NCBI RefSeq assembly: GCF_003865405.1
Contig: NZ_RQVQ01000032.1
Location: 1 to 33,474, forward strand
Length of the DNA stretch: 33,474 bases
Direction of reading: 5' to 3'
Source of the DNA: Paenimyroides tangerinum
GTDB lineage: Bacteria; Bacteroidota; Bacteroidia; Flavobacteriales; Flavobacteriaceae
Shown: one piece after another, positions 22,933 through 31,939 of the stretch
How the letters are laid out: the number at the start of each line of letters is the position of its first letter
Position numbering within the stretch: the stretch's first letter is position 1
The notes under the pieces: generated by a model
The model's database searches: none
What the model saw: only the letters and a program-made list of their open reading frames with translations
What the model was told of the DNA's origin: nothing
Position numbers and translations under genes: made by a program

Positions 22933-22933
22933 G

Positions 22934-22970
22934 AAATGCCTTCAGAAAATAATCTGAAGGCATTTTTTAT
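22934..22970. terminator. Bidirectional terminator
   Basis: AAATGCCTTCAGA pairs with TCTGAAGGCATTT and ends in T. It sits between the convergent MBL gene and the membrane protein gene ending at 22974. Confidence 0.92.
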
Positions 22971-22973
22971 AAA

Positions 22974-24836
22974 CTATTCTGGTGAAGCTTTCCATTTTTT
23001 TATCACACTTGAATACAATAGAATAAATAAAATTCCACATATTAAAAAAGTAAAACTCCAAAAACTGATTCCCATTGAATCTAGAATAGTATCACAAGGT
23101 TTATACTCGATTAGTTTAGCATTTAATTCTCTACACGCTGATTCTTGATGAGCTGCAATTGTTCCGATTATTAAGAAAACATAAGCTACAAATCCGTTTA
23201 AACTGATGTTTATCAATATGGAACGGAATAGTTTGGAACCAAAATTTGGAGCAATTAATGGCATTAATATAATGAATGCACCTAATATAATTCCATAATA
23301 AAAAACCATAAAGATAATTTTTTCACCAGCTACAAAAGCGATTCCAATAAAGAATAGTGAAGAAACTAATCCAACTACTCCAGCAGAAATGATACTGAAT
23401 AATAACGCTCGTAAATTGGTTACTCTAAAACTAAAAATTAAAGTACTGAACGAAAAAGCCATCCATAAGAAAATAGCTATTGAATCTGCAACAAAATTAT
23501 TATTCTTAACCTCATCGACATTTGCTAAAAGCGATTTCAAATTATCAATTTCGTAATAATTCATTTTGGTTGCATTTTTTATAAATTCTCTACGTTCTGT
23601 AACCAATGGATTTTCTTGTGTGTTTCCTTCTCCATTTGAATAGGTAACGGCTTCAGCAGCTACAACTTCAGGAGCAACTTCATGAGCAACTTCATGAGCA
23701 ATAACTTGACTTTCATAATACGTTGGATAATCGTTATATCCATCAAGAACAGGTTTGTTCTTTAGTATAAAATTCTGAACATCAAATGTTGGTGGATTAA
23801 ATACCAATTTTAACCAGATTTCATCTGTTAGATTATGTTTGATTTGATAGGAATCTGAAAGTGCCAAAAATTCATTAAATAATTGTTTGAACTCTTGTTT
23901 ATTCGCTCGTTTAAGTAGTTCTACAACTTGCTTATTTTGTCGCATTCCGATTGAAGAATCTGCTTCTTTTTCTTGAGGATATTCATCATAAAATCTATTG
24001 TAATTATAACCTTTACCGGTTCCGAAGGTGTATAAAACATTTGAAAAATTCCCAAAATTCATATTGGCATTTTTGATGTAATCAGATACATCAGCTACAT
24101 TCTTTTTAAAATAGAAAATACATTTTTTTTCTTGTTCATTAGAATAAGCCAAAGGAATATAATTTTCAGCTTCTCTTTGTGGATAAACAAATCGACCTAA
24201 ACTATCTCTTTCTGTAACGGTTACCGAATAAACTTCGTTAAACTGATAATACGAATCGTAATAAGTGTAAACTTTTTTAGAAAAATCTATTTTACTTGGG
24301 TCGGTTTCGCAATATAAATTTGCAAAAACTTTTGGATATTGTTTTTGTGTAATTAAATATTCATTAGGGTCAAAAGTTAAAAACGGATAAACTTTATTAA
24401 TCAGTTCAACCTGTTTTATCATCGTGGCATCGTCATATTTGGTATTAATATAAGTTTGGAATCCAAACATATATGAATAATAAAAAGTCGTACTTGCGAA
24501 TATGATTATGAAATATTGCACAAATTGTCCGAATAAACTAAAACTCGATGTTGGATAAAAGTTCTTGAAGGAATTGTTCTTAAACATATAAACCAGCCAA
24601 CCTACAATTATTAAAATAGAAATAACAACATTTGCGAGAATGAAACCACTTTCGAAATAATCATCAGCAACATAATAACCTTGTAAACTAACAGGATCTA
24701 AATGTGAAATTATTCCAATTATGAAAAACACAAGATGGATACAAAAAGTGATTAATAGAATCCAAACTAATTTGGTGTTCCAAACGGATGGAAAACGTTC
24801 TAATATTTTTTGATTTATTTTTGAAAAAATGCTCAT
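22974..24836 (-). CDS. Large membrane partner of ABC ATPase, unknown family
   Basis: 620 aa, not recognised. About eight TM segments: three near the N-terminus (about 23-43, 64-84, 101-125), a large soluble domain (126-445) rich in Tyr, Asn and Glu, and five more toward the C-terminus (about 455-612). The soluble part contains a short repeat (HEVAHEVAPEVVAAEAV) encoded by tandem 12-bp units. The 3+5 arrangement around a large domain is reminiscent of ABC exporter permeases, and the gene follows an ABC ATPase after 16 bases, so a permease role is the best inference. No catalytic motif is visible. The two genes are divergent from the LemA operon. Confidence 0.7.
   Translation of the reverse strand: MSIFSKINQKILERFPSVWNTKLVWILLITFCIHLVFFIIGIISHLDPVSLQGYYVADDYFESGFILANVVISILIIVGWLVYMFKNNSFKNFYPTSSFSLFGQFVQYFIIIFASTTFYYSYMFGFQTYINTKYDDATMIKQVELINKVYPFLTFDPNEYLITQKQYPKVFANLYCETDPSKIDFSKKVYTYYDSYYQFNEVYSVTVTERDSLGRFVYPQREAENYIPLAYSNEQEKKCIFYFKKNVADVSDYIKNANMNFGNFSNVLYTFGTGKGYNYNRFYDEYPQEKEADSSIGMRQNKQVVELLKRANKQEFKQLFNEFLALSDSYQIKHNLTDEIWLKLVFNPPTFDVQNFILKNKPVLDGYNDYPTYYESQVIAHEVAHEVAPEVVAAEAVTYSNGEGNTQENPLVTERREFIKNATKMNYYEIDNLKSLLANVDEVKNNNFVADSIAIFLWMAFSFSTLIFSFRVTNLRALLFSIISAGVVGLVSSLFFIGIAFVAGEKIIFMVFYYGIILGAFIILMPLIAPNFGSKLFRSILINISLNGFVAYVFLIIGTIAAHQESACRELNAKLIEYKPCDTILDSMGISFWSFTFLICGILFILLYSSVIKKWKASPE
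23662..23697 (-). repeat. Three 12-bp tandem units inside a CDS
   Basis: Two identical units GCAACTTCATGA (23674-23685, 23686-23697) follow a degenerate copy ACAACTTCAGGA (23662-23673). They encode the HEVA repeats in the soluble loop of the membrane protein and could vary in number between strains by slippage. Confidence 0.75.
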
Positions 24837-24852
24837 TTGATTGTGGTTTTAA

Positions 24853-26004
24853 TTAATTCATAAAGAATCTACGAGTTGAAGTCGAAATGTTTCGAATGTA
24901 GGTCAATGGCGTTTTTGATTTACCAAGAGTAAAAATCACATCGTGAAACTCGGTTTTCGAATCGAAATAAACAACATAAATTCCACCGTTAAAAATCATT
25001 TTTTGCAAACCTAATTCTGCAAAAACTTCTTGTAATTGTTCACGAGTTGCTTTGGTATCTAACTCAATAATTAAATCAGTAGCTTCCAAAATTTCTTGTT
25101 CTGCATTTTCTTTATAACGACCATTTTTCAAGAAAATAACTTTGTCTGACATTTTTTCAACTTCGAACAATTGTTGTGAACTCAAAATCAGAGCAATTGG
25201 ATTATTTACCGAATTTGCGATTGCTTTCAAATCTTCAAGAATCACTTGTTGTGCCAAAACATCTAAGTTTGCCAAAGGTTCATCTAACAATAAAATCTCT
25301 GGTTTGCGAAGTAAAGTTCTAGCCAATTCAAAACGCATTTTGTAACCAGAAGAAAGTTCGTTCCATTGTAAATGTTTGTATTTCCAAAGTCCCAAACGTG
25401 CAATCATCAATAAAACTCGAGTTTCTATTTCTTCGGGTTTTGTGCCATAATTTGCCAAGACAAATTTTAAATTATCTTTTAAACTTCCGTACCAACGTTC
25501 GGTTCGTTGAGGAATGTAAATCAATTTGGTACGTAAATCGTAATCGCTATTCGCTTTTATATTAAAATTAAAATCTAAAGTTCCTTGATTGTACGAAATT
25601 TCTTTCGCTAAAATTCGAAGTAAAGTAGTTTTTCCGTTTCCGTTTTCACCAACTAAACCATAAACTTGACCTTTGTTTATTTGTACAGAAACCGGCCCCA
25701 AAGCAAATTTTGAAAATCCATAGGTTTTGCAAATATCTCTTGCATTAAGAACAGGAATTTCTCTAGAAGTTTCAACAACCTTTTGCTGTTTCACATCGTT
25801 TAAAAGCTCTTTTGAACGTTTAATTAATTCAACTATTTCATTCGGATGCGTTTCTTTCCAATCGGTTAGTTCAATTGCTTTTTGATAAATAAGCATATTT
25901 TGAGTATCTGTTACACAATCCAATAACTTCCGAAATCCTAAAAGAATATCGTTGTTATCCAGAAAGTTATAAACTTCTTCAACTCTTGTTTGATGTAAAT
26001 TCAT
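24853..26004 (-). CDS. ABC ATPase with N-terminal extension and altered H-loop
   Basis: 383 aa. Residues 1-85 are a helical extension not found in standard ABC subunits (VEEVYNFLDNNDILLGFRKLLDC...). The ABC domain (86-300) has Walker A GENGNGKT (119-126), Q-loop YIPQRTERWYGSL, signature LSSGYKMRFE (217-226), and Walker B ILLLDEP (237-243) with ANLD. At the H-loop the usual histidine is missing: ALILSSQQLF has Gln where SxH is expected. The last 80 residues form an extra domain (IIELDTKATREQLQEVFAELGLQKM...). Lack of the switch histidine may slow or abolish hydrolysis (inference). It leads an apparent two-gene unit with the membrane protein downstream, across a 16-base gap. Confidence 0.85.
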   Translation of the reverse strand: MNLHQTRVEEVYNFLDNNDILLGFRKLLDCVTDTQNMLIYQKAIELTDWKETHPNEIVELIKRSKELLNDVKQQKVVETSREIPVLNARDICKTYGFSKFALGPVSVQINKGQVYGLVGENGNGKTTLLRILAKEISYNQGTLDFNFNIKANSDYDLRTKLIYIPQRTERWYGSLKDNLKFVLANYGTKPEEIETRVLLMIARLGLWKYKHLQWNELSSGYKMRFELARTLLRKPEILLLDEPLANLDVLAQQVILEDLKAIANSVNNPIALILSSQQLFEVEKMSDKVIFLKNGRYKENAEQEILEATDLIIELDTKATREQLQEVFAELGLQKMIFNGGIYVVYFDSKTEFHDVIFTLGKSKTPLTYIRNISTSTRRFFMN

Positions 26005-26176
26005 AAGTGATTTTATTTTAAAACGATTAAAAATACATAATTATTTACAATATAAATATTAACTAAGAAAAAAATATATAAACGAAATAACTATTTAAGA
26101 TAATTAAAAACTAAAATTCAAGATTATATATTAAATTATTATATTTATACTAATTTTTTAACCTAAATAATTTACA
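26005..26176. promoter_or_regulatory. Divergent intergenic region before the LemA operon
   Basis: A very A+T-rich gap between divergent units. Promoters for both should lie here, but I see no TAnnTTTG match on either strand and no clear inverted repeat, so no sites are assigned. Confidence 0.35.
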
Positions 26177-26731
26177 ATGGGAGTTTTATTATACTTAATA
26201 GTTCCAATTGCGTTAATCGCCTTGTACGCAATCTTAATTTACAATTCACTAATCAAAAATAGAAATCTAGTTGAAGAAGCTTGGAGCGTGATTGATGTGA
26301 TGCTTAAAAAACGTTATGACTTGATTCCGAATTTAGTTGAAACCGTGAAAGGTTATGCAGCTCACGAAAGAGAAACTTTACAAAGTGTCATCGAAGCAAG
26401 AAATCAGGCTATAAATACAAAAGATGTAGAAAACAAGCAATTCGCAGAACAAACCTTGAATCACGCAATGATGAATTTGTTTGCGCTTTCAGAAAAATAT
26501 CCTGATTTGAAAGCGAATTCAAACTTTCTACAAATGCAATCAGATTTGAGTGAAATTGAAACAGATATTGAAAAATCTCGTCGTTATTACAACGGAACGG
26601 CACGTGAATTCAATATCAAAATTGAGATTTTCCCAAATAATATTATCGCAAATATGTACGGATTTGTCAAAGCGAAATTCTTTGAAATTGAAGATTCAAC
26701 AGAAAGAACCACACCACAAGTAAAATTTTAA
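26177..26731 (+). CDS. LemA family protein
   Basis: 184 aa, normal length. One N-terminal TM (about 4-24: LYLIVPIALIALYAILIYNSL), then the LemA four-helix domain: RNLVEEAWSVIDVMLKKRYDLIPNLVETVKGYAAHERETLQSVIEARNQAI and later YPDLKANSNFLQMQSDLSEIETDIEKSRRYYNGTAREFNIKIEIFPNNIIA, all strongly conserved family blocks. LemA proteins face outward from the membrane; their biochemical role is unsettled. In many bacteria lemA precedes a DUF2207 or TPM-domain gene, and here the DUF2207 gene follows after 6 bases. Confidence 0.96.
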   Translation: MGVLLYLIVPIALIALYAILIYNSLIKNRNLVEEAWSVIDVMLKKRYDLIPNLVETVKGYAAHERETLQSVIEARNQAINTKDVENKQFAEQTLNHAMMNLFALSEKYPDLKANSNFLQMQSDLSEIETDIEKSRRYYNGTAREFNIKIEIFPNNIIANMYGFVKAKFFEIEDSTERTTPQVKF

Positions 26732-26737
26732 TCAACT

Positions 26738-28762
26738 ATGAAAAAACTTTTTTTGTTTTTAATATTCATTTTGACATTTGTTTCAAACGGACAAACACGA
26801 ATTGAGCAAATTGAACATACCGAAGAAGAAATAAATAATTCTTCTACAGATGAAACCAATCCTATTGTTGATGAAAACAGCAATAATGATTACGAGAAAA
26901 TTCTTAATTATAAAGTTGACATCGTTGTAAATACGAATTCAAGTTTAGAAGTTACAGAAACGATAAAGGTTAATAGCAAAGGAAACAATATTAGTCGAGG
27001 AATTTTTAGAACATTTCCTACCAAACGAAATCTAAACAATCAAAGTTATAAGGTAAAATACAACATCATTTCCATCAAAAGAGATGGCGAAAAAGATGGT
27101 TATCATAAAGAAACTTCACCTGAGTATTTGAAAATTTATATTGGTAAAGAAGATGTGATTCTTGACCCAGGAATTTATACTTATGAAATCAAATATGAAG
27201 TAAACAAACAAATTGGATTTTTTGATTCGTATGATGAATTATATTGGAATGTAAACGGTACAGATTGGGATTTTGATATTGATGAGGTTGAAGCAACTGT
27301 TCATTTACCAAACGGAGCAGACATTTTACAAAATGCTTGTTATACTGGTAAGTATGGAAGTAACGATAAAAATTGCAATAGCAAACAAATCAACGAAACT
27401 ACAATGGTTTGGAATGCTAAAAATTTAAATTCTAAAGAAGGTTTGACTATTGCTGTTGGATTTAAAAAAGGAATTGTATTTCCGCCTCCGCCTCCAGGAT
27501 TTTTAGAGATTTACGGAATCACTATTTTGTTGATTATTGCTTTTGCTTATTTGAGTTATTATTGCTATAATCTATGGAAAGAGCACGGAATTGATCCTGA
27601 AAAGCCAACCGTTTATCCGCAATTTAGTCCGCCTAATAATTTATCTCCAGCTGGAGTTAGCTATTATCACTACGAAAAAAACCGAAAAAATAACATCACA
27701 GCTACGTTAGTCAATTTAGCCGTAAAGAAATACATCAAGATTGAAGAAATAAACAATAAAAAATATTTTGGACTTTCAACTCATAAAGCATTTGTACTAA
27801 CAAAACTTAAAGATGAAAAAGTTAATAATCTGCCAGAAGAGGAATTTTATTTAATGAAAAACCTTTTTCGGAGTTCAATTTCTGTAACTATTGATGGTGA
27901 ATATCAAAGTAAAATTAGTACCGCTTTTATAAATTACGATAGTTCATTAAGTAAACAATTTGAACCTTTACTAAAATCAGGAAGGAACTTAAACTTACTT
28001 CTAAAACCAATGATATTGTTTCTGACGATATTTCTTTTAAGCTTTATTATTTCAAGTTATTTAGCTGATTCAGATTTGTTGAATTTAAGTGTAATTTTAC
28101 TTTTCAGCACAGGAATTCCAGTTGCAATTCTATATGTAATTCGCAAAAAAACACAACATTTAGGAATTGGATGTGTTCAAATCATTATTGCACTAATGAT
28201 TTTTGGAAATTTAATTACTTTACTATTTATTGTATTAAATACAGTGTTTGACAGTTCTGTAAATTTAGGTTTACGAGCTACTTTTATTTTCTTTTTATTT
28301 GGAATTATCGGAATGTTTTTGATGCGAAAAATAATCAAACAACCACCTTTGGAAAGACTACAAATTCAATCGGATATCGAAGGTTTTAAAATGTATTTGG
28401 CTGCAGCCGAAATCGAACAAATTCAGTTTCATAATGCGCCGGATATTACGCCAGATATTTTCGAAAAGTATTTGCCTTATGCAATCATATTTGATGTTTC
28501 TGATATTTGGGGACGAAAATTCAATGCTTTACTTCAAAAGTCTCAAATTAACTATCAACCCGATTGGTATTCAGGAAGCCCGTTTGACACAATAAGATTT
28601 GGTTCAGCAATTGGTTCGAGTTTAACGGAAACATTTAATTCAACATCTACACAACCTAGAGAAAGTTCAGGAAGTTACAGCGGCGGAAGCTCAAGTAGTG
28701 GTTCATCTGGAAGCGGTTCATCTGGCGGCGGAGGAGGTGGCGGAGGAGGTGGCGGTTGGTAA
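26738..28762 (+). CDS. DUF2207 membrane protein with Gly-rich tail
   Basis: 674 aa. Signal peptide 1-19, acidic linker to about 50, then an extracytoplasmic DUF2207 domain (52-245) with ISRGIFRTFP (85-94) and DELYWNVNGTDWDFDIDEVEATVHLP (166-191), both family signatures. A Pro run (PPPPPG, 249-254) precedes a TM at 258-278; four more TM segments follow between about 424 and 532. The C-terminus (about 636-674) is almost only Ser and Gly and ends GGGGW, the usual tail of this family. Partner of LemA by conserved neighbourhood; role in envelope maintenance is inferred. Confidence 0.94.
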   Translation: MKKLFLFLIFILTFVSNGQTRIEQIEHTEEEINNSSTDETNPIVDENSNNDYEKILNYKVDIVVNTNSSLEVTETIKVNSKGNNISRGIFRTFPTKRNLNNQSYKVKYNIISIKRDGEKDGYHKETSPEYLKIYIGKEDVILDPGIYTYEIKYEVNKQIGFFDSYDELYWNVNGTDWDFDIDEVEATVHLPNGADILQNACYTGKYGSNDKNCNSKQINETTMVWNAKNLNSKEGLTIAVGFKKGIVFPPPPPGFLEIYGITILLIIAFAYLSYYCYNLWKEHGIDPEKPTVYPQFSPPNNLSPAGVSYYHYEKNRKNNITATLVNLAVKKYIKIEEINNKKYFGLSTHKAFVLTKLKDEKVNNLPEEEFYLMKNLFRSSISVTIDGEYQSKISTAFINYDSSLSKQFEPLLKSGRNLNLLLKPMILFLTIFLLSFIISSYLADSDLLNLSVILLFSTGIPVAILYVIRKKTQHLGIGCVQIIIALMIFGNLITLLFIVLNTVFDSSVNLGLRATFIFFLFGIIGMFLMRKIIKQPPLERLQIQSDIEGFKMYLAAAEIEQIQFHNAPDITPDIFEKYLPYAIIFDVSDIWGRKFNALLQKSQINYQPDWYSGSPFDTIRFGSAIGSSLTETFNSTSTQPRESSGSYSGGSSSSGSSGSGSSGGGGGGGGGGGW

Positions 28763-28814
28763 TTCAACCAAAACTTTTTTAACAGTAATTCAATTTTATA
28801 AAGCAACATAAATT

Positions 28815-30584
28815 ATGTTCTATAAATATCGATATATCTTTTACATAATAATTGGCGGACCATTTCTAATTGGTATTCTGCTAATTATTGGATTGATTTC
28901 TAATTCAGGTAGTGAACAAAAATTACAAAACAACTTAGTCGAAATCAATGATGTTTTTTCTAAGAATCAAGAAAATGTATATGCAACAGTTCCTCATAAT
29001 GGCAATTATGAATTATCAGGTGTATCAGTAAATGATTTCAAAACATTAGAAGACAATAATTCCGAAAATGCACACATCGGAAGAAATACGAAAAATGTTT
29101 ATTCGGGCAACTTGATTCTAGAAGATTTAAATCCCAATTCCGTAATTACAATCGGAAACAATTATTATACAGACGGGAAAACCACTTATTACAGTAATAG
29201 AACTAGTGAGCGAAACAAAAAAATAGGTTTCCTTCACCAAATTCTGCAACTAACAACTTATAATTTTGGCATTACAAGTAAACCTCAAATTTATTGGTAT
29301 CCGTTTGTGAAACTTGAAGATAACCTAAAACTTCGAAAATTAAATGGATATGCTTTAGCAGCTTCGGCAGATAAAGTATATTTTGAAGGAAAAGAAATGC
29401 CTAAAGCAAATCCGCTGAAAACAAGACCAATATTCAATACTGACAATAGTGATAATTATAGATATTTTACAGATAAAATTTATAAATATTTTACAGATGA
29501 AATTCACATTTATTACGAGAATCAATTAATCGATTTAGCTTATAATACTGAAATCATCGCACCAAATTTTGAAGGTGAATTACCTTATAGTAACGAATAT
29601 TTAATAGATTCTAAAAATGGAAACGTAATTGTTGACGCTCGTTTATTTCCTAAAGAAAATGCACCGTATAAAATTTTGAGTACAAATCTAAAAAATGCAA
29701 ATCAGGTCTTATTCGCTTCTAAAAACGGAATTTATTATTACGTGGCTACAAAAGAAAAGATAGAAAGAATGGGCGAAAACCCATTTAAAAACAATGATTT
29801 CAATTCAATTTATGGAGGTGTAATAAATTCAAACAATGAACTATATTATTTAACAATCAGTAACGATTGGAGCTCTAAAAATGGTTTAAAAAGCAGAAAC
29901 ACAGAACTTAATTTGTTAGAAAATGTACGAGCAAATGATTTGGTCCGTTTAGATAATGACCAGAATAATATTGGAAGTATTTGGAAAGCAAAAAACAGAT
30001 ACTTTTTCTTTGATAATCAAAGAGATATTCAATTTTATAAAAGTTCTATTTATGAATTCGTCAATCCTGAAGATGCAATTAATCTTCTAAAACAAGAAAA
30101 CATAAGATACAATGACCTTGAATCATTAAAAGAACAGGAAAAACTAATCATTCCAAATCATACAAATTTTGGAATAGCAAAAACGAAAGCTGAATCAGAA
30201 AATTCGTCTTCATTAATTACTATTTCCGCCGTTAGCCTTGCATTACTTTTGGTATTGGGATTTGTTTTTAGAAACAAAATATTCAGACCATATATTTTCG
30301 AAGATGGTTATTTAATCGTTAATAGCATCATCGTTAGTAAATATAAAATATCGAATATAGAAGAAGTTGTTTTTAATTTAAAATATGATTATAGAAGATT
30401 TGTAACCACATTTAAGATTATAACCAAAGACGGCAAAATCAATAAATGGCACGGATACTTACGAACCTTATCGCTAATTAATCCTGCGAATGCTAACATT
30501 GATGACTATTTAGAAATACTTCAAAAAGAGTTGGAACAAAAAGGAATTAAAAGCAGAATTGAAGTTGTAAATAGACCAAATTAA
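28815..30584 (+). CDS. Two-TM protein, DKNYY-like extracytoplasmic region
   Basis: 589 aa. TM at about 8-28, a large extracytoplasmic region (29-465) rich in Tyr, Asn and Lys, a second TM (about 466-485), and a roughly 100-residue cytoplasmic end (YIFEDGYLIVNSIIVSKYKI...FKIITKDGKINKWHGYLRTL) that looks like a small PH-like beta fold. In the outer part, repeated short strands such as NNYYTDGKTTYYSNR, KVYFEGKEM and KNGIYYYVATKEKI recall DKNYY-type repeats, but the match is loose. Two 24-bp tandem units (29462-29509) encode YFTDKIYK-YFTDEIHI. Part of the LemA/DUF2207 operon (52-base gap upstream, 17-base gap downstream). Confidence 0.7.
   Translation: MFYKYRYIFYIIIGGPFLIGILLIIGLISNSGSEQKLQNNLVEINDVFSKNQENVYATVPHNGNYELSGVSVNDFKTLEDNNSENAHIGRNTKNVYSGNLILEDLNPNSVITIGNNYYTDGKTTYYSNRTSERNKKIGFLHQILQLTTYNFGITSKPQIYWYPFVKLEDNLKLRKLNGYALAASADKVYFEGKEMPKANPLKTRPIFNTDNSDNYRYFTDKIYKYFTDEIHIYYENQLIDLAYNTEIIAPNFEGELPYSNEYLIDSKNGNVIVDARLFPKENAPYKILSTNLKNANQVLFASKNGIYYYVATKEKIERMGENPFKNNDFNSIYGGVINSNNELYYLTISNDWSSKNGLKSRNTELNLLENVRANDLVRLDNDQNNIGSIWKAKNRYFFFDNQRDIQFYKSSIYEFVNPEDAINLLKQENIRYNDLESLKEQEKLIIPNHTNFGIAKTKAESENSSSLITISAVSLALLLVLGFVFRNKIFRPYIFEDGYLIVNSIIVSKYKISNIEEVVFNLKYDYRRFVTTFKIITKDGKINKWHGYLRTLSLINPANANIDDYLEILQKELEQKGIKSRIEVVNRPN
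29462..29509 (+). repeat. 24-bp tandem duplication inside a CDS
   Basis: Two successive 24-base units both open ATATTTTACAGAT and diverge slightly afterwards. They encode the doubled octapeptide YFTDKIYK/YFTDEIHI without changing the frame, indicating a small duplication event. Confidence 0.75.
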
Positions 30585-30601
30585 TAAATAAAAAATCACT
30601 T

Positions 30602-31939
30602 ATGAAAAAATCAAATATCGCAATGCTTTGTTTTATGTTGCTTTCGAATGTTTTATTCGCGCAACAGAACATTGATTTTGCAAATTACAATACACTCGAA
30701 AAAGTTAGCGCTTTTTTCAATGATAAATCAAACAAATCTGATTTTGCTTATGGATATTACAAAACTTATGAGAAAGGATTTTGGAATGGAATTCCAGTAG
30801 AAAATGTTGTTTTGAGAGAAAGTTCGATTGAATTTTCAACACCTTCTACATTAACAAACTCGACTAAAAAAATTAGCGAATTCCTAATTAAAAATTATAA
30901 GGAAGATGTAGTGATAAACAAAGATTATTATGAAACAAAATACAAGATTAACACGGAAGGAATTACTCTAACTTTCGATGTTGATATCGATGAAAATGAA
31001 CAAATTTCAGAAGATACTAAAGCCAATATGGTAATTGTGTTTAAAGAAATAATTGATAATCCACTTGCAAAAATTTCTTCAAAGATTAAAACAAATCCAA
31101 ATGGAACGGACTATTTCTTAGATTTAGATTTCTTTCAAGTTACTCCAAAAGTATTTCTAAACGGAATTCCAATTTATCAAAATATAGCAAAAAGTAGATA
31201 CATAAATGATGATAACATTTATCTAAATCGGTACATTTTAAATTCAAAAAATCCAATTACTTTAAAGTTGATAATTGAACCTGGAAATGATGAAGACGGA
31301 AAACCATATAAAACAATTCTTAAAAATTCTTATATCAAAACAATTTTAGAATCAAATAATTCTAACGGAACCAATTCAAAAAAGCGAACCATTTATGATA
31401 ATCAGCAATATGTTACGGATACGATTGTAGAAAATGGTAAAACACGATATTCATCTTATCCGGGAACTTATAACTATGGAAAAAAGAATCTTGAATTTGA
31501 ATTCACATTTATACCTCAAGTTGACTATGAAGTTACTGGATGGAGCAACGGAAAAGACCTTAGAAAAGAAAAGGATTTAGAACAAAAAATCAAGAAGTTT
31601 TATGCCGATTTTGGAGATTTGATTATCAACAAAGACATCAATAAAATAACTGAATTATTATATGATAAATATTTCGAATTTTATACTGCTAATTATAATT
31701 CAGGCGAAAAAAAATCTTACGACGATTACGAATCATGGCTCATAACTATTGATAGAAGTTTTAAAACCACATTAGCAAACGAAACCAAATTATATATCAG
31801 TGATGATGGTAAACTGGCTTATTTAGAACCGCTTGACAAATCAACTAACTTAAAAGCTGTTGGGCGTGATTATATAAAAGATATTGATTTTCTGTTTTAT
31901 ATAGATGAGAAAACTAACCAATTAAAAATTATACGATGA
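30602..31939 (+). CDS. Secreted protein of unknown function
   Basis: 445 aa, not recognised. Signal peptide 1-20 (MLLSNVLFA, cut before QQN). The mature protein is mostly beta-strand-like and polar. A middle section (about 150-330) has Ig-like strand spacing (FFQVTPKVFLNGIPIYQNI...ITLKLIIEPGNDEDGKPYKT). The C-terminal third (about 345-445: IKKFYADFGDLIINKDINKITELLYDKYFEFYTANY...) is helical first and then beta, which would fit a SnoaL/NTF2-like fold, but no catalytic residues are visible. Expected location: periplasm or cell surface. ATGA overlap with the next start (31936) indicates translational coupling. Confidence 0.7.
   Translation: MKKSNIAMLCFMLLSNVLFAQQNIDFANYNTLEKVSAFFNDKSNKSDFAYGYYKTYEKGFWNGIPVENVVLRESSIEFSTPSTLTNSTKKISEFLIKNYKEDVVINKDYYETKYKINTEGITLTFDVDIDENEQISEDTKANMVIVFKEIIDNPLAKISSKIKTNPNGTDYFLDLDFFQVTPKVFLNGIPIYQNIAKSRYINDDNIYLNRYILNSKNPITLKLIIEPGNDEDGKPYKTILKNSYIKTILESNNSNGTNSKKRTIYDNQQYVTDTIVENGKTRYSSYPGTYNYGKKNLEFEFTFIPQVDYEVTGWSNGKDLRKEKDLEQKIKKFYADFGDLIINKDINKITELLYDKYFEFYTANYNSGEKKSYDDYESWLITIDRSFKTTLANETKLYISDDGKLAYLEPLDKSTNLKAVGRDYIKDIDFLFYIDEKTNQLKIIR

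Noticed and set aside
22936..23148. 70-codon plus-strand ORF after the MBL gene
   Set aside because: Begins inside the terminator and is antisense to the C-terminal TM region of the 620-aa membrane protein.
23662..23697. 12-bp tandem units as a CRISPR-like array
   Set aside because: Units are contiguous with no spacers, in frame inside a CDS, and encode a peptide repeat.
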